Shown: positions 1 through 16,000, numbered from the stretch's first letter. The stretch is 64,000 nucleotides of DNA from Nilaparvata lugens (GCF_014356525.2 NC_052515.1:25718065-25782064); one strand, 5' to 3'. Notes: generated by a model not told the origin, from the letters alone. Made by a program: numbers and translations.

Positions 1-479
1 TTTACAATTTCTCAATCAACGCAAAGTCATTTTTGGATAGATCGTGTAATGAGCACATACATAACTTATTTTAATAGAATAGTCATACCAAAATAATCAG
101 CTGAAAGGTTGATTCATATATAATAATTATGAATAATATATCAGTATAATAAAATATGTTTTATTAATTGATTGTTATTCTCATTCCTAGTCTTGAATAG
201 TTTCTATTTTTACTAGTAAATGGCTTCGTAAAACATCATCTAATGTTTGTTATTTGTAAGACATAACCTACTTTTGTGTGAAACCAAACAAGCTCCAGTG
301 TTTACACAGAATAAAATAGATTCAAAAAGTGCACCAAACTGCATGGATCGGTTTATGTCAGCCATCCCATGGGAACACTAACGGTGCACCGTAAAAATCT
401 GATTCGGCAGCCATTTTGTGGTGCACCAGAGGCAGTGGATCTGGTCCTCCCAGAACGTACTCAATTAATTAATTGAAAA
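1..479. other. intronic sequence, nothing recognised
   Basis: This is Fat-like intron downstream of exon 28. I see no coding exon and no clear repeat structure. Confidence 0.5.
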
Positions 480-670
480 TACAGTGAGTGAATTCCATTA
501 ATTTTTCTGTTGAGGCAACTCCTCTGAATATGATTCATGAGTTTTAAAATCGCTTCACGGTGGTTCGGAACCCACCTAAAACTGTAGGTTCATTCACCTC
601 TCATTGCCCATCATCATTACCCACGCACAAGCTTGGAGCTCATGTCATACTCAGCAAAAAAAAAAAATAA
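480..670 (+). mobile_element. SINE-like element with poly(A) tail
   Basis: The segment is related, in reverse complement, to 14881-15060 (shared words around TTCATGAGTTTTAAAATCGC and CTCATTGCCCATCATC), and its tail resembles 53741-53800. It ends in an A-run at 656-667, only 30 bp from the 3' end of exon 28. Confidence 0.55.
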
Positions 671-696
671 TATAAATATTGAGTAAAAGCACTCAC

Positions 697-1049
697 CATC
701 TCCCGATCAAGAGGCCTAGCCACCGAAATAGTTCCAGTGCTGGGATCAATGTAGAACTGCTGATGCCTGTCACCCCGTTCAATGTGGTAACTGACTTCCC
801 CGTTCTTTCCGCTGTCCAGGTCGGTAGCAGTTACTTGAATCACCGAGTCACCGATGGGGATATCCTCGGATACCCGTGCCGAGTACGACTGTTGTGTGAA
901 TATCGGTTGGTTGTCGTTACTGTCGGTAACTGTTACATTGACGAGGGCCTGGTTGCTGAGTGGCGGTGTTCCCAGATCGGTCGCCTGTACTGTTAGTAGG
1001 TAGTCGTGAGCGCGTTCGTAGTCCAATTGTTGGGATATTGTTATCACAC
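697..1049 (-). CDS. kug: Fat-like exon 28 (last in window)
   Basis: Phase 1 to 0, 353 nt. It encodes VITISQQLDYERAHDYLLTV, the linker TDSNDNQPIF, SARVSEDIPIGDSVIQV and ARPLDREM. Alignment in memory with FAT3 puts this at about cadherin repeat 32 of 34. Later exons lie beyond base 1. Confidence 0.95.
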
Positions 1050-4000
1050 CTACAAAATAAATGATTCAATTTAAATTTCCACTGGAGAGATTCCATTCCT
1101 TATTAGTATAGACAATGATAATAATAAACGGTATACAGATGGAATTCGGGGTGAAATACAGCATTTAATTTGAATTTTAGTTATAAAAATAATAAATAAT
1201 AGATAATGAAAATTTGAAGAAAGAAGAAAGGAAAAAAATTAGAAAAATTCTAGGTACGAGATTAACTGAGAATGGTTATAGATTACAGAAAAATAGCACA
1301 GTTGAGCAACATTCAAATATTGTAACAGACATGAGAAAAAGACGTCTAAAATTCTATGGTCATAATATCATGAGGCTCCCTGACCATAGAATCACAAAAA
1401 AATAGTAAAATATGTAGCTTCGCTTGCCTATGGAGGAGAATGGATTAGGAATGTTGAGAAAGATCTAGTTTTGGCAGGAATTACTGATGATGAAATTAAA
1501 AATAGAAATAATTTCAAAACAAAAGTGAACAAATGGGAAATTATTCCAGAGATAAAAGCACCAAGAGTTGGCACAGGATGAAGTGAAGAAAGAAAAGCTG
1601 CTTTTTCTCAGAGAATGAAAAGCTGGTGGGCGAACAAGAAAACCGCCAAGTCTAATAAAAATCGATGATCATGATTTTACTCAGCGTCTTCCACTTCGGG
1701 AGCTCTACGACTAATAATAATAATATTATACAAACAAGCAATCTAATCAATAAAATGTACATAATATTAAAAAATACTATATATGAAATTTACTACAATA
1801 ATATAAATAAATATAATTTATTTCGGAAATTAACCTACTATTATGCCATCCCATATTTGATAGTCAAAAAAAAATAGACTTTGCTATGAAATGTTTGAAA
1901 TTGGCTTGAGTAGGGTGGGTGGGTATTGCCTATAGCTCAAACCTATGTAGCTTGTTTTCGGTTAAACAAATAGATTATCACGGCAGGAGTGGATTTTATA
2001 GGTTCCAATAGATGGGTGCGATAAAGTGATAGGAATACTATTTTTCGCCACACTGCACAGAAAGCAGCTGTTTTCCAGTCCCTACGTAGATCTGAAAGAC
2101 CTTGTTTGCAGACGACGTCAGAAAAGGGTTTCTTTTCCGGTCTAGGCCAGAAAGTTGTCTCTTTCCATTCTTTTCATTCGCTTCGCAACCAGTTTTATTC
2201 AATTATTTATTGTTGATTAGTGCATTCCGAATTTTAAAAAATGCTTGAAGATGACTGTGGTATTCCAAGTGAAATTTTAAAAGAATCTGAAATCCTGACT
2301 GCAAATCTTCTACCACTAAAATCAAGAGATAGGTACGATAGCTTAACGAGTATTCTTTATTTATTTTGTCAGCAATACCTGTAGTGTGGCGAAAAATATC
2401 GTTCGCACCACGGGCAAAAATGTTTTTCCAGCTCTCAATCTTTTCTAGTCCTGGCCTACGGCCTCGGACTTGAAAACCGATTTCGAGCTGGAAAAATCTC
2501 ATTTTCTGCTCTAGGTGCGAAATATACTATTCCAGATCTGACACGTGCTTTTGACAGTGTCCATCATGATGCTTTGTTGGAAACACTTTTTAGGTGCATG
2601 GGAAAGAGCAGACTTGGGTTTCAACCTACTTAAAGGGAAGCCAATAATATGTTGAATTAGAGAGGATTGATGAGACTCATTTAATTAACCGAGCGAAGTG
2701 AGGTCTAAGATTCAAGTCGACGGTTTGGCATTTCTCTCAAATGTTTATATGTTGCGCATTTACGGTGAAACGCAGTGATAGATTTTTATGATATTTGACA
2801 GGTATGTTCCTTTTTTAATTGCGCGTCGACGTATATACAAGGTTTTTGGAAATTCTGCATTTCAAGGATAATATAAAAGAAAAAAGGAGCCTCCTTCATA
2901 CGCCAATATTGAGTAAAAATCAAACTATAGAATAATTATTCATCATAAATCAGCTGACAAGTGATTACACAGATGTGTGGAGAAGCCAGTCTATTGCTGT
3001 ATTTTCATAAGGTCTATAGTTTCAATCAGGTACTTTTGGATGAGAATACTGCGTGAGGTCTACTGTTCACAGAACTACTAGTTAATTATAAAATAAAATT
3101 TAAGTCAGGTGAGAATAAGCGAATTGGAGGTCACTCTGAGTGTTGAGACAATAAAAATCGGCCGGAAATAGGTAAGTGTGAAAACAGCTACAACTCATGG
3201 AAACTGTTATTGCCGATGAAAAATATGGTGCGGTATGTTGACCTAAATACGGTTCACAACTATTTGATCATGTTCCCCATGAATGTTTCAACCTTGAGCC
3301 TTACTATTCTAAAAAAATGGCAATCTTCATTATAAGAAATTCTGTGTTGTATTGATATCTGAATGTACAGATACTATGTTGTAATGGAGTAAATGTACTG
3401 CGATCTTGTCACAAGCCTAGTTACTATGGTTTCTCTGATGTTGATTCTATATTATGCGATTTTGTTCATTCGATTCATGATAACATATTATTAACAATTA
3501 TAATTCAATAAAACCTTTATGAAGCCTTAAAATTCTGTGTTGTATTGATCAATAAAAATGTACAGATCTCTGTGTTCTATTGAAGCACTGTTCTGCGATC
3601 TTGTCACAATCCTAGTTACTATGGTTTCTCTGATGTTGATTCTATATTACGCGATTTTATTCACTCGATTCATGACAAAATGTCATAACTATTTAGACAA
3701 TAGAACCTTTATAGAGACGCCCAACGATAATTGTAATAAATCAATAGATAGATGTATAGTTGACCGAGCGAAGTGAGGTCTAAGATTCAAGTCGACGGTT
3801 TGGCATTTTTCTTAATGATTAAATGTTTATATGTTTTTATGTTGCGCATTTACGGCAAAACGCGGTAATAGATTTTCATGAAATTTGACAGGTATGTTCC
3901 TTTTTAAATTGCGCGTCGACGTATATACAAGGTTTTTGGAAATTTTGCATTTCAAGGATAATATAAAAGGAAAAAGGAGCCTCCTTCATACGCCAATATT

Positions 4001-7000
4001 ACCGTAAAAATCAGACTATAGAATTATTCATCATAAATCAGCTTTCTAGTGGACTATAATACTACCCGTTCAAAAACATTTAACATCTTGAAAATTTATC
4101 TTTCCATCAACGTTAGTAGACAGTTGACTATAATACTACCCGTTCAAAAACATCGAACATCTTGAAAATTGTATCTTTCCATCAACGTTGTAGACAGTTG
4201 CAGCCAGACCTGATAACAGCGCTCACACTCACATTCCGGGACGACACGTCACGGTACGATAGGACAGAAAGCTCTATATTTATTTAGGATTTTTTCTAGA
4301 CATTTTAAATTGATAAATAATTTATTAATTTTTGAGAAAACATAACAACAGGTCAATGTAACTTACTGAGCGCGAGGTCTACTGTTCGCAGAACTACTAG
4401 TAATGATATATATAAAAACCTATATTGAAGCTGCAAATGACAAAAAAGGCACAGCCAATACTGCTTGTTTCTTGGAAAAATTCTCCTCAAAATCAGTCAT
4501 AGGACAAACTAGAGGCCACAGGAAGATCTCCAAAACTATAAAGCTATGCCCCCCTCGCACCCATGGGACTTAAATGCATGGATCAATCCGATCAAATGTA
4601 TAGATATTGAAGTGCTGTACTGCAATCACACATCTGAAATGATTTTCAATCTGAAATAATGAACAATTAATGTAATAGAGTTTGAAAAAGCACTCACCTG
4701 TGTTCTGATCGATGTAGAACTTGCCATGCTCATTTCCGCCGATGATCGAGTAGACAATCTGCGCATTGATGCCGGTGTCAAGCGACGTTGCCAACAGGTG
4801 CGCGACCTCCGTGTTGACAGCCGTGCTCTCGGGGACGATGGCGTTGTAGGACCGCGACACGAATTCGGGCGGATTGTCGTTGACGTCCAACACAATGACG
4901 GTGAGGGCCGTGATGCTCCACAGTGGCGGCGAGCCCTGGTCGACCGCCTTCACGGTCAGGTTGTAGGAGGCCTGCGTCTCGCGGTCGAGTGGCTTGGCCA
5001 GTGTGATGATACCCGAGTCTGAGGCGATGGTGAAGTGGCCGTCAGCCGAGTCCAAAAGGTAGTAGCGGATTTTGCGGTTCATGCCTGGATAAGATAATAT
5101 ATTTATTCAACACTTGTTTACAAGATTAATAATTTGGTGAAGAGATCGAAATGGACATAGCCTACATAATATTTGGACGATTTGAGAGGAGATTTTGAAA
5201 TAGAAGAAGTTTTAGGCAATCATCTTTTTTTCTTTTCTGACTATTGTATTGTTTGTTTGTTTTAATATCTTCTCAGAAACTCTCAACAGAGTATGAGAAT
5301 TGTCAAAAAAATGCATGGAAACATTACTTTCAATAAGAAAATATACACATGACACATATTCATATATACGTAGCCTACATATATGATACATACATATAAA
5401 CATATCAACACACAAATTGTTTGCTATAACCAATAAATAAACACAGCATTTTCACATTAAAACAGTTGAATAGCGTCATAGAAAAACATAAAATGAACAC
5501 AGAGAAATCAGGTACTGTACATAAATTATGTCTTAAAAATATAAGACATGAATAATCCCTGGTGGAAATTACATCGATGTAAATATAGACAATGATACTG
5601 GTGGGATAATAATATAAATAGTGATTTACATTAATAATAAATAATAATAGATTTTGAATTTCAGCTCAAATTAAATTCCAACTCATTCACGAAACTACAA
5701 AAATTCATCCATCGAGATAATGAGCCCATCTAATCGTTGTTGGCGAACTAGATCATTATTATATTAAATTGAAAATGGAATTGAACTAAACAAAATTAAG
5801 ATCCTCCTAAAATGATCTCAAACCTACAGAACAAAGTATAGTAAAATCAAAGAATCCAACTGACCATTTATAATATTCAGTGAATATAAGCCAAGTGTCT
5901 ATTAGGTTGTTAAAATTTTGATTGCAAAAAATTGATGAGTTATGAATCATATTCAATTAAAGCCTGACAAATTTCAACCGCGATCAAATTTCATTATAAC
6001 CAATCATCAGAGAAGTCTTCTTCTCAAAAAGCCTTCTCTGAGTGATTCTCAGAGAACCAACTAGATTTGTTCTCGAGCCTTTCTTTCAAAAAATCCTTCT
6101 CTGATTGGTTCTCGTGGCATTTGATCGTAATTCAAATTTAACAGGTAATGAGCGCACCCTTTTCCACTTAACCCAAAACGTGAAAAAGGAAAGAGTAGAG
6201 TGGAGAAATGATGGATGATAAATGGAGGAAATGAGGAATAAGAGTGATGGAAAACATCTCTCTTCCACTTACCAATATCGTTATCGGTAGCATGCATCTT
6301 GGTGACCAGTGTTCCGATCTGCGAGTCCTCGGGCAAAGTGGCAGTGTAGTTGCGGTTGGCAAAAGTGGGCGTGTTATCGTTAAGATCTGACAGGATGATC
6401 TCGATGTGAGAGAGACACTCCCAGTCCTTGTCTTGCACATGCGCAGTCAGTTGGTAGCGCGCTATCTGCTCTCTGTCTAGCAGACGGGCTGTTTTCAGTT
6501 CACCTACAAAGCAAATAATTGATAAAAAGAAAATTCGAAAATTGATACAAAAATATTGATTGTTCCGACTTCGTACATGTGCAAATTAAATACAATTACT
6601 AAATTGCAATTATCTGTAACTAGTGCTCCGTGAGGGACTAATTAAAAACTTGACCTACTGAAATCTTGAATGATTTGAAATAGGCCTATAACCATCCTCG
6701 GTAAATTAAGAATCTATATTATGTAAAATTTCAAGTTAATCAGTCCAGTAGTTCAGACATAATGATGCGTCATATGTGAATTTCCTATCCCTTACGTGTA
6801 TAAGCCAATTCTTTACTTTATTATATTATATAGATGATAGATATCATAGTCTGAAAGGGGAAGACTTAGCTTAGCTTGTACGAATATAGTAGGAATACTC
6901 TCAAACAGTAGGAATAGTGGGAAATAGTAGGAGCAGTCCTTGTAGGAATACTCTCAAATTTTAATGGTAATGAAGTCCAAAAGGTTAAGTGTATGTCACG

Positions 7001-10000
7001 CACTGCACATTTCTTGTCCGAGAATACTCCTTGAAAATAATTTATTGACAATAAGTGATAACAATTTTGAATTTAGTAATGTTGTTAGAAAAATTGTTTA
7101 ATGGTGTTAGACACTTGAAAGCTTAATAATTTCAATAATATTGAACTAAAAATAAATGAATAAATTCAAAAATATATTAATTATATTTCTGTTGAACGCA
7201 TGAGTAATGAAGTTCATTATCATGCTTTGATTCTTAATGGTGTAAGACACTTGAAAGCTTAATAATTCCAATAATATTGAACTAAAAATAAATTAATAAA
7301 TTCAAAAATATATCAATTATATTTCTGTTGAACGCATGAGTAACGAAGTTCATTATCATGCTTTGATTCTACATGAAAACTAAATTCGAATGGCATTTTT
7401 TTGGTGGGAGTCTGTTACAGGAATATCCCACATAGCACATAGCCTGAATATGCATATGCCTAATTTGAGCCGAATTTATATGATTAAAGTCATTTAAATT
7501 TTAATTTGTATTTTTATAATTTTAACCATATAATTTGAGCCATTCACGACATATCAGCCGGGACTAGTTTTACGTTTGATTCTAAAATGTTTCCTATTTT
7601 TCAACCGAGTGAAAATAACAACATATAATCATAGAGAAAATGTAGCACAAGAAGATATGTTCCGAATAATTTGAAGCTTATTACTGTTTCGGCCGGATGA
7701 GAGTGTGAGAACGGCATAGTATGAGAGCTTACCAACGTCGCACATAGCTTCACGAAAACGAACTACTTGGATTATCAGATTCAGTTAACAGTGAAATTTG
7801 GAACATAAACACCCTATACCATGGCCATCTATAGTTCTCTAGATTGGATAAACTAGGTACACTGTAGCATAGAGAAACAATAGCGTAAGTAGATATCCCA
7901 TGGTATAGGGCGTTTATGTCGCAACTTGTATTGTTATCTCAATCCGATTACTTGTAGATTTTTACTGTTTTGTTGAGGTGAGAGTGTATGAACGGCACAG
8001 TATGAGAGACTACCAGCGTCACACACCTTTTTGGGAAAGAAATACGTGGACTATCGGCTTGAGATAACAGTAAAAGTTGCGACATAAACGCCCTATACCA
8101 TTGGATATCTACTCAAGCTATTGTTTCTCTATGACTGTAGATTGTTACACTATAGATTGTTACACTATAGATTTTGTTACATTATAGATTTTGTTACACT
8201 ATAGATTTTGTTACACTATAGATTTGTTACACTATAGATTTTGTTATACTATAGATTTTGTTACACTATAGATTGACCATGCCTATATCATGCTATATTT
8301 CCCCTATGATATAATTTAATGAAAACAATATGATCAATCGTTATCAAATACGTATAGTATTGTTGATAGTTTACCTGAAGCTCTATCGAGGGAGAAATGA
8401 TCAGCCGAGTTTCCAGTAAGATAAAACCTGAGCTTCGGTTCAAGGTCAGCATCAGTGGCCAGAACAGTCAACACATATGTACCAGGTGACACACCCTCCG
8501 AAATCATCTCCTGATACCTGTATCTCAGGCAGTACGGTTGTTGATCTGCGAAAAAGTAACAAAATAAATTAATTTTTAGTTGATTTTTTTCAATTAGTTT
8601 AATTTTTTTTTTAATTTTTAATTGGTCGACAACTAATGACTTATCGTAGAGCTCCAACAAACGAAACTAGTATCTCGAGTTGTTTTAATGAAGTAGTGCG
8701 ATATTGACAAAATCAAACAGTTTTCAATTCAATTCAATTCAATTCGTTTATTTCCACTTGGCATACAATACATGTACATATTTATATTTGATATTCAACA
8801 AAATAAGAATCACATTTTTACAAAATCAGTAGAAAAAACATATTAACAGTTTGCATTCAATATGGATATCACAATGTATCTCTATAATGATTCAATATGT
8901 ATCTATCACAACATCATCCTCACAACACCACACACCACAGAATGAATTAATGAAGACTTGGAAGAGGTTGGATCAACTGATTAGAGATGGAAAACTAGTA
9001 ACTCTGAGGAGTAGTAACTCTAGTGACCCAGAAATAAAACTAATGCTGTTTTTTTTAAATTTTTATTCGATAATTTCAATGAGAAAATGCAAATAGCACT
9101 CGAAAGATACGCAATTTTTTTATTTAATTATCTATTAATAGAAAATATTGATACAATGCAGGTGAAAACAACAGGCATTCGCACAAACAGCTTTTAACCT
9201 TAATTAAAAAAAAACATTTGGAAATAAATGTTGAATAAAACACAAAGGAAACCTGGTTCTTTCATTTTATTATAGAGTAAAAATAAATAAAAAGTGGTTA
9301 AAAACATTTCCTTGTGGTTTATTTATTATCAAGAAATATCACAATAAAAACTATAATATGTAATGATTTAAGTGTTTTCAATTGTTGCTGTTTTCGGTCC
9401 AGTACACGCCAAAATCATAAGCTCGCACTGTACTCTATTTGATATAGGCTATTAGGATATATAGAATGTAGACTATAATTGATGTGAACAATTATGAGTT
9501 TACATTGGAATTTTGAGAATCAATGTGTTACAAGTCTAATGTTACATCAATTAGAGTGTAAGTAAGTTAGTGGACTCATATTCAAAGCTGAGTACAAAAA
9601 ATGAATAATTTTTAAAATTTCAAAAATTAATAATAGGAGAGATATGAATGAGACTAACTTATAACTAACAAATGGACCAAACTGATAACCAACTCACCAT
9701 TAGCATCTAGTATATCGACCTGGAGGGAAGCTAGGGCCACAAACTTTCCATCAGTGGCAAGCACAGTGAGATGATAGCTGTCCTGCTGTTCGCGATCCAG
9801 CTGGCGGGCGACGTACACCTCTCCGGTCGCCCTGACCGCGAACTGCGCGTGGCGGTCACCCGCGGTCACGTGGAACTCCACCGGCGAACTCACCTCGCGG
9901 TCAAGGTCGTTCACCGATACCTGGACTACCACTGTGCCTGGGAGGGCGTCTTCGTTCACTGGGGAAAGAGAAAAAGTAAGAGGTTAGAAAACTTGAATAT

Positions 10001-13000
10001 TTGGTATTTTTCTAGTCAAATAATAACTTTGCTATATACACGAGCACTTAAAAAGAAAAGATGCATACTTCAATAATCAAGTAAGCTTAACTCAGAATGG
10101 AGTCAAAAAACACACAAGAAGGTTCGTATTGAATTTGTAAACAAAGCTAGAACATCATTGTTCAACAAACATGAAAATTTAATCACAAATTTTTAAATTC
10201 TTATCATGTAATCTATCTTAATCTTAATTCAGATAATAGGAATTTGATAAGAAAATGTTTTTATTCCGATTATACTTTGAATGCTGAAGAAGATAGTATT
10301 TAATACTAAGAAGACAGTATTCTACATTATGAAATCATCTTAATTTTAATTTTTTAATAATCATCTCTTAATTGCTTTTGTATTTTATATCTGATGAAAA
10401 ATAAAATTCTGTTATTATTTATCTATTTATTACTTTTATTTGTTTTATCATCATGCATAACCTTCCGGTGGGCGCGTAGCAGCACTCCGTGCTGCCAAGT
10501 AATTATTCTTGTAATAAGTAGGATGGCATTCATTTTACAAAGTTGGGACGTTCAGTACCTACAGTTGGCAACATTGGTAATACAATCCACATGCTAGATG
10601 TTGTTTACATTGATTGTTCCAGTCGTGAGTTGAAGACAAACACATAGACACGTCCTACATGCAGCACTCTGTGTTCCTAAATTTCAAATATTCATATATG
10701 TTATTTTCTAAGAGACTATCCCATTTCTTTCAAGTTTCATTATCAATTATTATATGTGCCTTGTATGATGTTTTTGATATTTTGAGAATAGCTGAAATAA
10801 AATTATTCTTTTAATGTGGTCAGTATTTGTATTCAATTCAGTGAGTAACAATTTCCAGTATATTATTATTAAAGAATAGTATAACATGTTCAAGATGTGA
10901 CTACAATATTATCCAAATTGATTATTTTTTTATGATATAGACATTCTTTTTTCTCCTAGCCTGAGCTGTAAGCTGTAGGCTTAGAAACTAGGATATTTCA
11001 GAGGCAGCACTCAGTGCTGCTACGCGCCCCACTCATGCAAGTTTCAAGGACCCGCCCACCGGAAGGATAACTAAACTTGCACCTGCACATATATGCATTC
11101 AATGTGATCATACCCTTATATTACTATACAATATCCTATTATATAGAGCAAGCAATTTCTGTATACAGTATCTGTTTATATTTTTATATCTGGTTATTTA
11201 TGTTCAACGGATCTCGAAAACAGCTCTAACGATTTTCACGATATTTTGAACACAGTAGGTTTATAACATAAAAATTCGATTGCACTAGGTCTCATCCTTG
11301 GGAAAATTTGCTGGAGGACATAAAAAGGATAATTCATCCTTGGAAAAACAGATTATTATTTCGTCGTCTGTCGATAACAGAAGATGCGTGTGCCTGTGTG
11401 GGAGATCAGCTGTGTAATCAATTAGCTTACCGTATCTCGCGAGAAATCTAGAAATTTTAATTGACTCGATCAAAATAATCTGATTTGTTGACATGAGATG
11501 GTATATCATAATATTCAAAGTTAATCACTATTTTACAGCTCTAAGTAATTAGTGAGCGTTATTTTGTTATTCAATTTGGTTTTTGAACAATCTAAATTAG
11601 AATTTTTATGTTTTCAAATATTTGGACTGAAAATTTGACCTGAATTCAAGTGTATTTTTGGAATATTTATAGTGTATGAATCAGAATCCGGGGAAGAAAC
11701 AGTTTTTGGCTGTGTCTGTTAGTCCTTCCCCAATCACTTTAAAGAATTGAGGACTGTTTATCAATAAATAAATAACGAGCGAAGCTCGGTGCTCCGATAT
11801 ATAATAATAAAGTGAACAAACTAAAACTAAATTATAATCTATTATTATTATTAGATTATGTTTGATGTTTATTAGAGATTATGATGTTTGACATGTGTGC
11901 TATTCTTGAAGAATAAGCTATGCAATAAATATTTTGACTAACATAAACTAATCTGACAATCATTTGAAGACCTTACCAGCAGCCACATAGGAGTCCTGCG
12001 TAAAAACGGGTGGATTATCGTTGTAGTCGACCAGTGCAACAAAGACCTGAGTGGTGGCGGAGAGAGAGGGGTTTCCGCCATCAATGGCCACCACAGTGAG
12101 CGAGTAGGAGGGGGTGGTCTCCTTGTCTAGGGCCACCAGAGTGGTGATCCATCCGGTGTAGGCGTCCACCGTGAAGATGTCACCACCACGCAGAGAGTAG
12201 CGCACCTCACCGTTGCTACCTCCGTCTTTGTCGGTGGCGTGAACTGTGCAACAAGGAAACATTAGGTTCAAATGAAATGTGCTCAAAATAATACAATGGA
12301 TCATTGTTTATAATGCTTTGTTTTTGGTCAGTATAAATTATTTGTTATGGGTTCAAAATACAACAGCCTGCACACAGGGACAATACTAGCGTGAATTTCA
12401 AATTTAAATTCATAAAATATTACATATTCACAAAATATAAAAGTGTTATAAATTACATGAATAAATTCTCCCTGCCTGGATGATTTGTCCGTGTGCAGGG
12501 AGGAGTCGCAAATTATCAGACAGAGGGCAAACACTAGCAATAATAAAATAAATTACAAACTAAGAATAATAAGAGAGTTTATTTTAATAATAAATTTTAA
12601 AACTAAAGATAGGAAAAAAACAATAAATAAATAAAATAAAAGTGTCAGCTCGACGGCGGTTAAAGGGCTGAGTTGGGAGTAATATAGCTTTATTAGCGTG
12701 GTACTGTGTATATTATTTGAATGGTATTTTGTGTTCAGAACTACTATAGAAATATTCATCTATATGGAGAATGTAGAAGAGCCTCCGCAGCATCTGAACC
12801 GATGCAGAGCAGCCACCTGCTCACTCTCCGCTTGTAGACGGCAACGCTAATTTAGCGTTCACTAGCAGTTGCGGATCACAAAATTGGAAATTTGAATTGG
12901 AAAATCTATGTACATTTGAGCATGTACATAAAAACACCATTGAGACAAAACAAGTGTCCAAGCGAGTGGCGGGGCATTAGTCGTTGTAACGCTTATCACA

Positions 13001-16000
13001 CTGGGGACACCAGATCTTCAAATAATTATTAAAGAATAATAATTCAGATAATTAAGTAGTGTATTAAGACAGAATGCATTTACGCACAGATATGATCATA
13101 GTAAGCTGAGACCATCTTATGTTTAATTACTGAGCTGACAGCCAACCATGCAGGGGCATTCAACACTGTCTCTCCCCAATATGTCTCTGGTTACCAGATC
13201 TGGGACACCAATGGTGTCCGAAAATCATCCCAGTATATTAAATTGCTGTCACTAAACAGAGAAACCACTAGTGTCCTAGTCTTTTATGGCCAAAATATGT
13301 TTTGGAGAATTTTAAATTTGTTATAACTTTGAATTAAACACAATTTACTGACTTTGTTGTAGTAGTCTACACGTGGAAACACAGAGTGTTTCGACATAGA
13401 AAAAAGATCAACAATTTAGTATTTTGTTTGAATTTTCATAGTTAAAAATTATATAAACACAATTAAGTGATTTGTTTGAATTTGTTATAACGAGTAAAAC
13501 CTATCTCAATGGGGGCATGGGACGGTCAAGCGAGAACAATACAACTGCGAGATCCTTGGGCAGGTAGATTTAGCACATTTTCGACCCTTGTGCAATGAAG
13601 CATATGCCCCCATCCTGTTATGTTTAGTAACGTTATTCGGCACTTAGCATTTAGAATTTAGAATTTTGCTTAGATTTGGAAAAATAGAGCTCATTTAGAA
13701 AAATGGTTGAATTTCATCATTATGCAACACAATTTTGAGCCAATTCTAATATTATCAAAGAACATTTTAGTATAGCTTCACTATTCTATTACCTAATAAC
13801 AGAATATCTATACTATGTAGAGTAGTATAGGTAGAATCGTAGAGGGTTTATAGTATGGTATATAATGTAGTATAGTATATAAAATAGTCATCGAATAAAA
13901 AAAGACATCAGGACAAGGCTCTTTGGGCCGCTGATTCCATGGATTGATTGGGCAGTTTTATTATATATGTAAAACAATTAATGTTTTTTGTGGCACAGAC
14001 TAATATAGGACTTGCAATAGGACTTGAGCATCACTGCATAGTGGCCCAGCACAAGTGCATTTACAATTTATAATATGTGAGTGACAAGGGTATATCAATG
14101 TGCAATGCTAGTTTTTACGTTTATAAAAATTATGATGGTAAACCATAAACTTGAAGAGAATACACCATTAATTATGAACTTACAAGTTATACATTTTAAT
14201 ATATAAAACTAATTTCTTAGTGCTACTTGATATTTTTGAAACGATACATATGTCGAGTTGTAAGTTGCGGACCAGAGTGTTGGGGTTTGGAGTAAATTTT
14301 GAAGATATATTATATGTTACTAAACTTATCTGAATGGGGGCATAAAGAGATCTATTGTTGAATATCGGTTGAACATTGACAGTTAATGTTCCCCATTCCA
14401 CCGGCGTTGAAACAGGGGTATTGTTCTCTCTTGACCCCCATCCAGATAGGTTTTACCCGTCATAACTTGGGTGGGTACAGTACCAATAACAGAATTCAGT
14501 AATTTGTTTGAATGTGTTTTACCTTTGAGTATAGGCGTACCCTCCTGCACATTCTCAGCCACATTGACCTGGTACCGATCCGAGTCGAACTGTGGAGGGT
14601 TGTCGTTTTCATCCAAGACCTGGAGGGTTATCTCGGTGAGCGCAGTGAGCGGGGGACTGGAGTCGGTGAGTGCGAGGACGCTGATGAGGTGAGAGGGGGC
14701 TGTCTCCCGGTCGAGGGCCCCCGACAGGGTGATCTCACCCTCCATGTCTATGCTGAACATACTGCCTCCGCCCATCAGTCGGTAGGTGACGGGAACGTCT
14801 GATATCAGCTTCACACGGGTTATTACGCTTCCTGTGAACATGAAAAATGGGTTCAGTGGGTGATTAATTTTCATTTCATTATTTTTTTTTGCTGAGGGTG
14901 ATTCTCACATGAGCTCTAGGCTTATGCGAGAGTAATGAGGCGGATGATAATGAGAGATGAATGGATCTACAGTTTAAGGTGTGTTCCGAACCAACGGGAA
15001 GCGATTTTACAACTTATGAATCATATTCAGAGGAGTTTGGCTCAAGCGGTCACCCTTCCAACGGGAGTAGCCGGCACATGATTCTCAACTTATCTAGGCG
15101 ATAGCTTATCAGCGCGACTACTGAGTCAAACCGCTCCCTAATTGGCACTATCTACGCCTTCTTCAGAAAGTGAGTACAGTATCTCGTTAGTCTCAAAACA
15201 TATTGGAGCTATGACGTGTCATATACTGCGGGAGCGTTGCTCCTTAATGTAGTTTAATAATTATGACGAACAAGAAAAGAGAAGTAAAGGTGGAGGGTAG
15301 CGAAGAAGGTAGCTAAGAGAGTTGAAAAGTCAAAACTAAGACTAAGCTAAGAGAGTTCAAATATGTCAGAGCTTAGTGCAGCGGCGAAGCAAGGATAGAA
15401 GGTAGAAGGAAGCACATTATATTCTTATACATGCATTATTTTACACACTCAACTACAACTTTCTCTGATACCCTCTACCCTCTCAACTCCACTATATTAT
15501 AACCCTAACGCGTGTCGTCATATATCAACTTCACTCGGGTTATTATATAAACTTCTTGTAATATGAAAAATGGGTTTGATGCTCAATTAATTGTTGATTT
15601 ATTTATTTGATAATACAGAAATTATAGATTAATTGAAAATTGACAATAATCTGTGTTCAACTGATCTATGTTTCTCTAAATATGATGAAAATATCATCCC
15701 AAATTATCTCACTCATTGAAGAATGATGATTTTTAGAAATGTTCAGACGACTCTTTTTACTTTTTCTGATGGTGTTTTTCATTTCGTTTTGTTGAATTAT
15801 CACCATATTGTATTCAAAATATAACAATAAATTTTACATAATTTTCTGGAGCGCCGCAACTCTTACTGGCGAACAATCTCTACTTATGCCAGTGGTTTTC
15901 CAGAAATTATTTCTAGTATTTATTTTGTTATAACGTCACAACAAAATTTGATTGTGTCAATCGTTGATTTGATTATGCGTATCTGTAGATAAATGAATAC

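Noticed and set aside
679..996. Plus-strand open frame opposite exon 28
   Set aside because: Antisense shadow of a GC-rich coding exon. The same holds for plus-strand frames at 4726-5022, 9771-10076, 14471-14802, 18216-18431, 20346-20615, 37335-37550, 39194-39433 and 56940-57170.
2687..4400. Family A elements as Helitrons
   Set aside because: The 3' CTAG|T fits, but the 5' end is not TC and I see no convincing terminal hairpin, so the class is left open.
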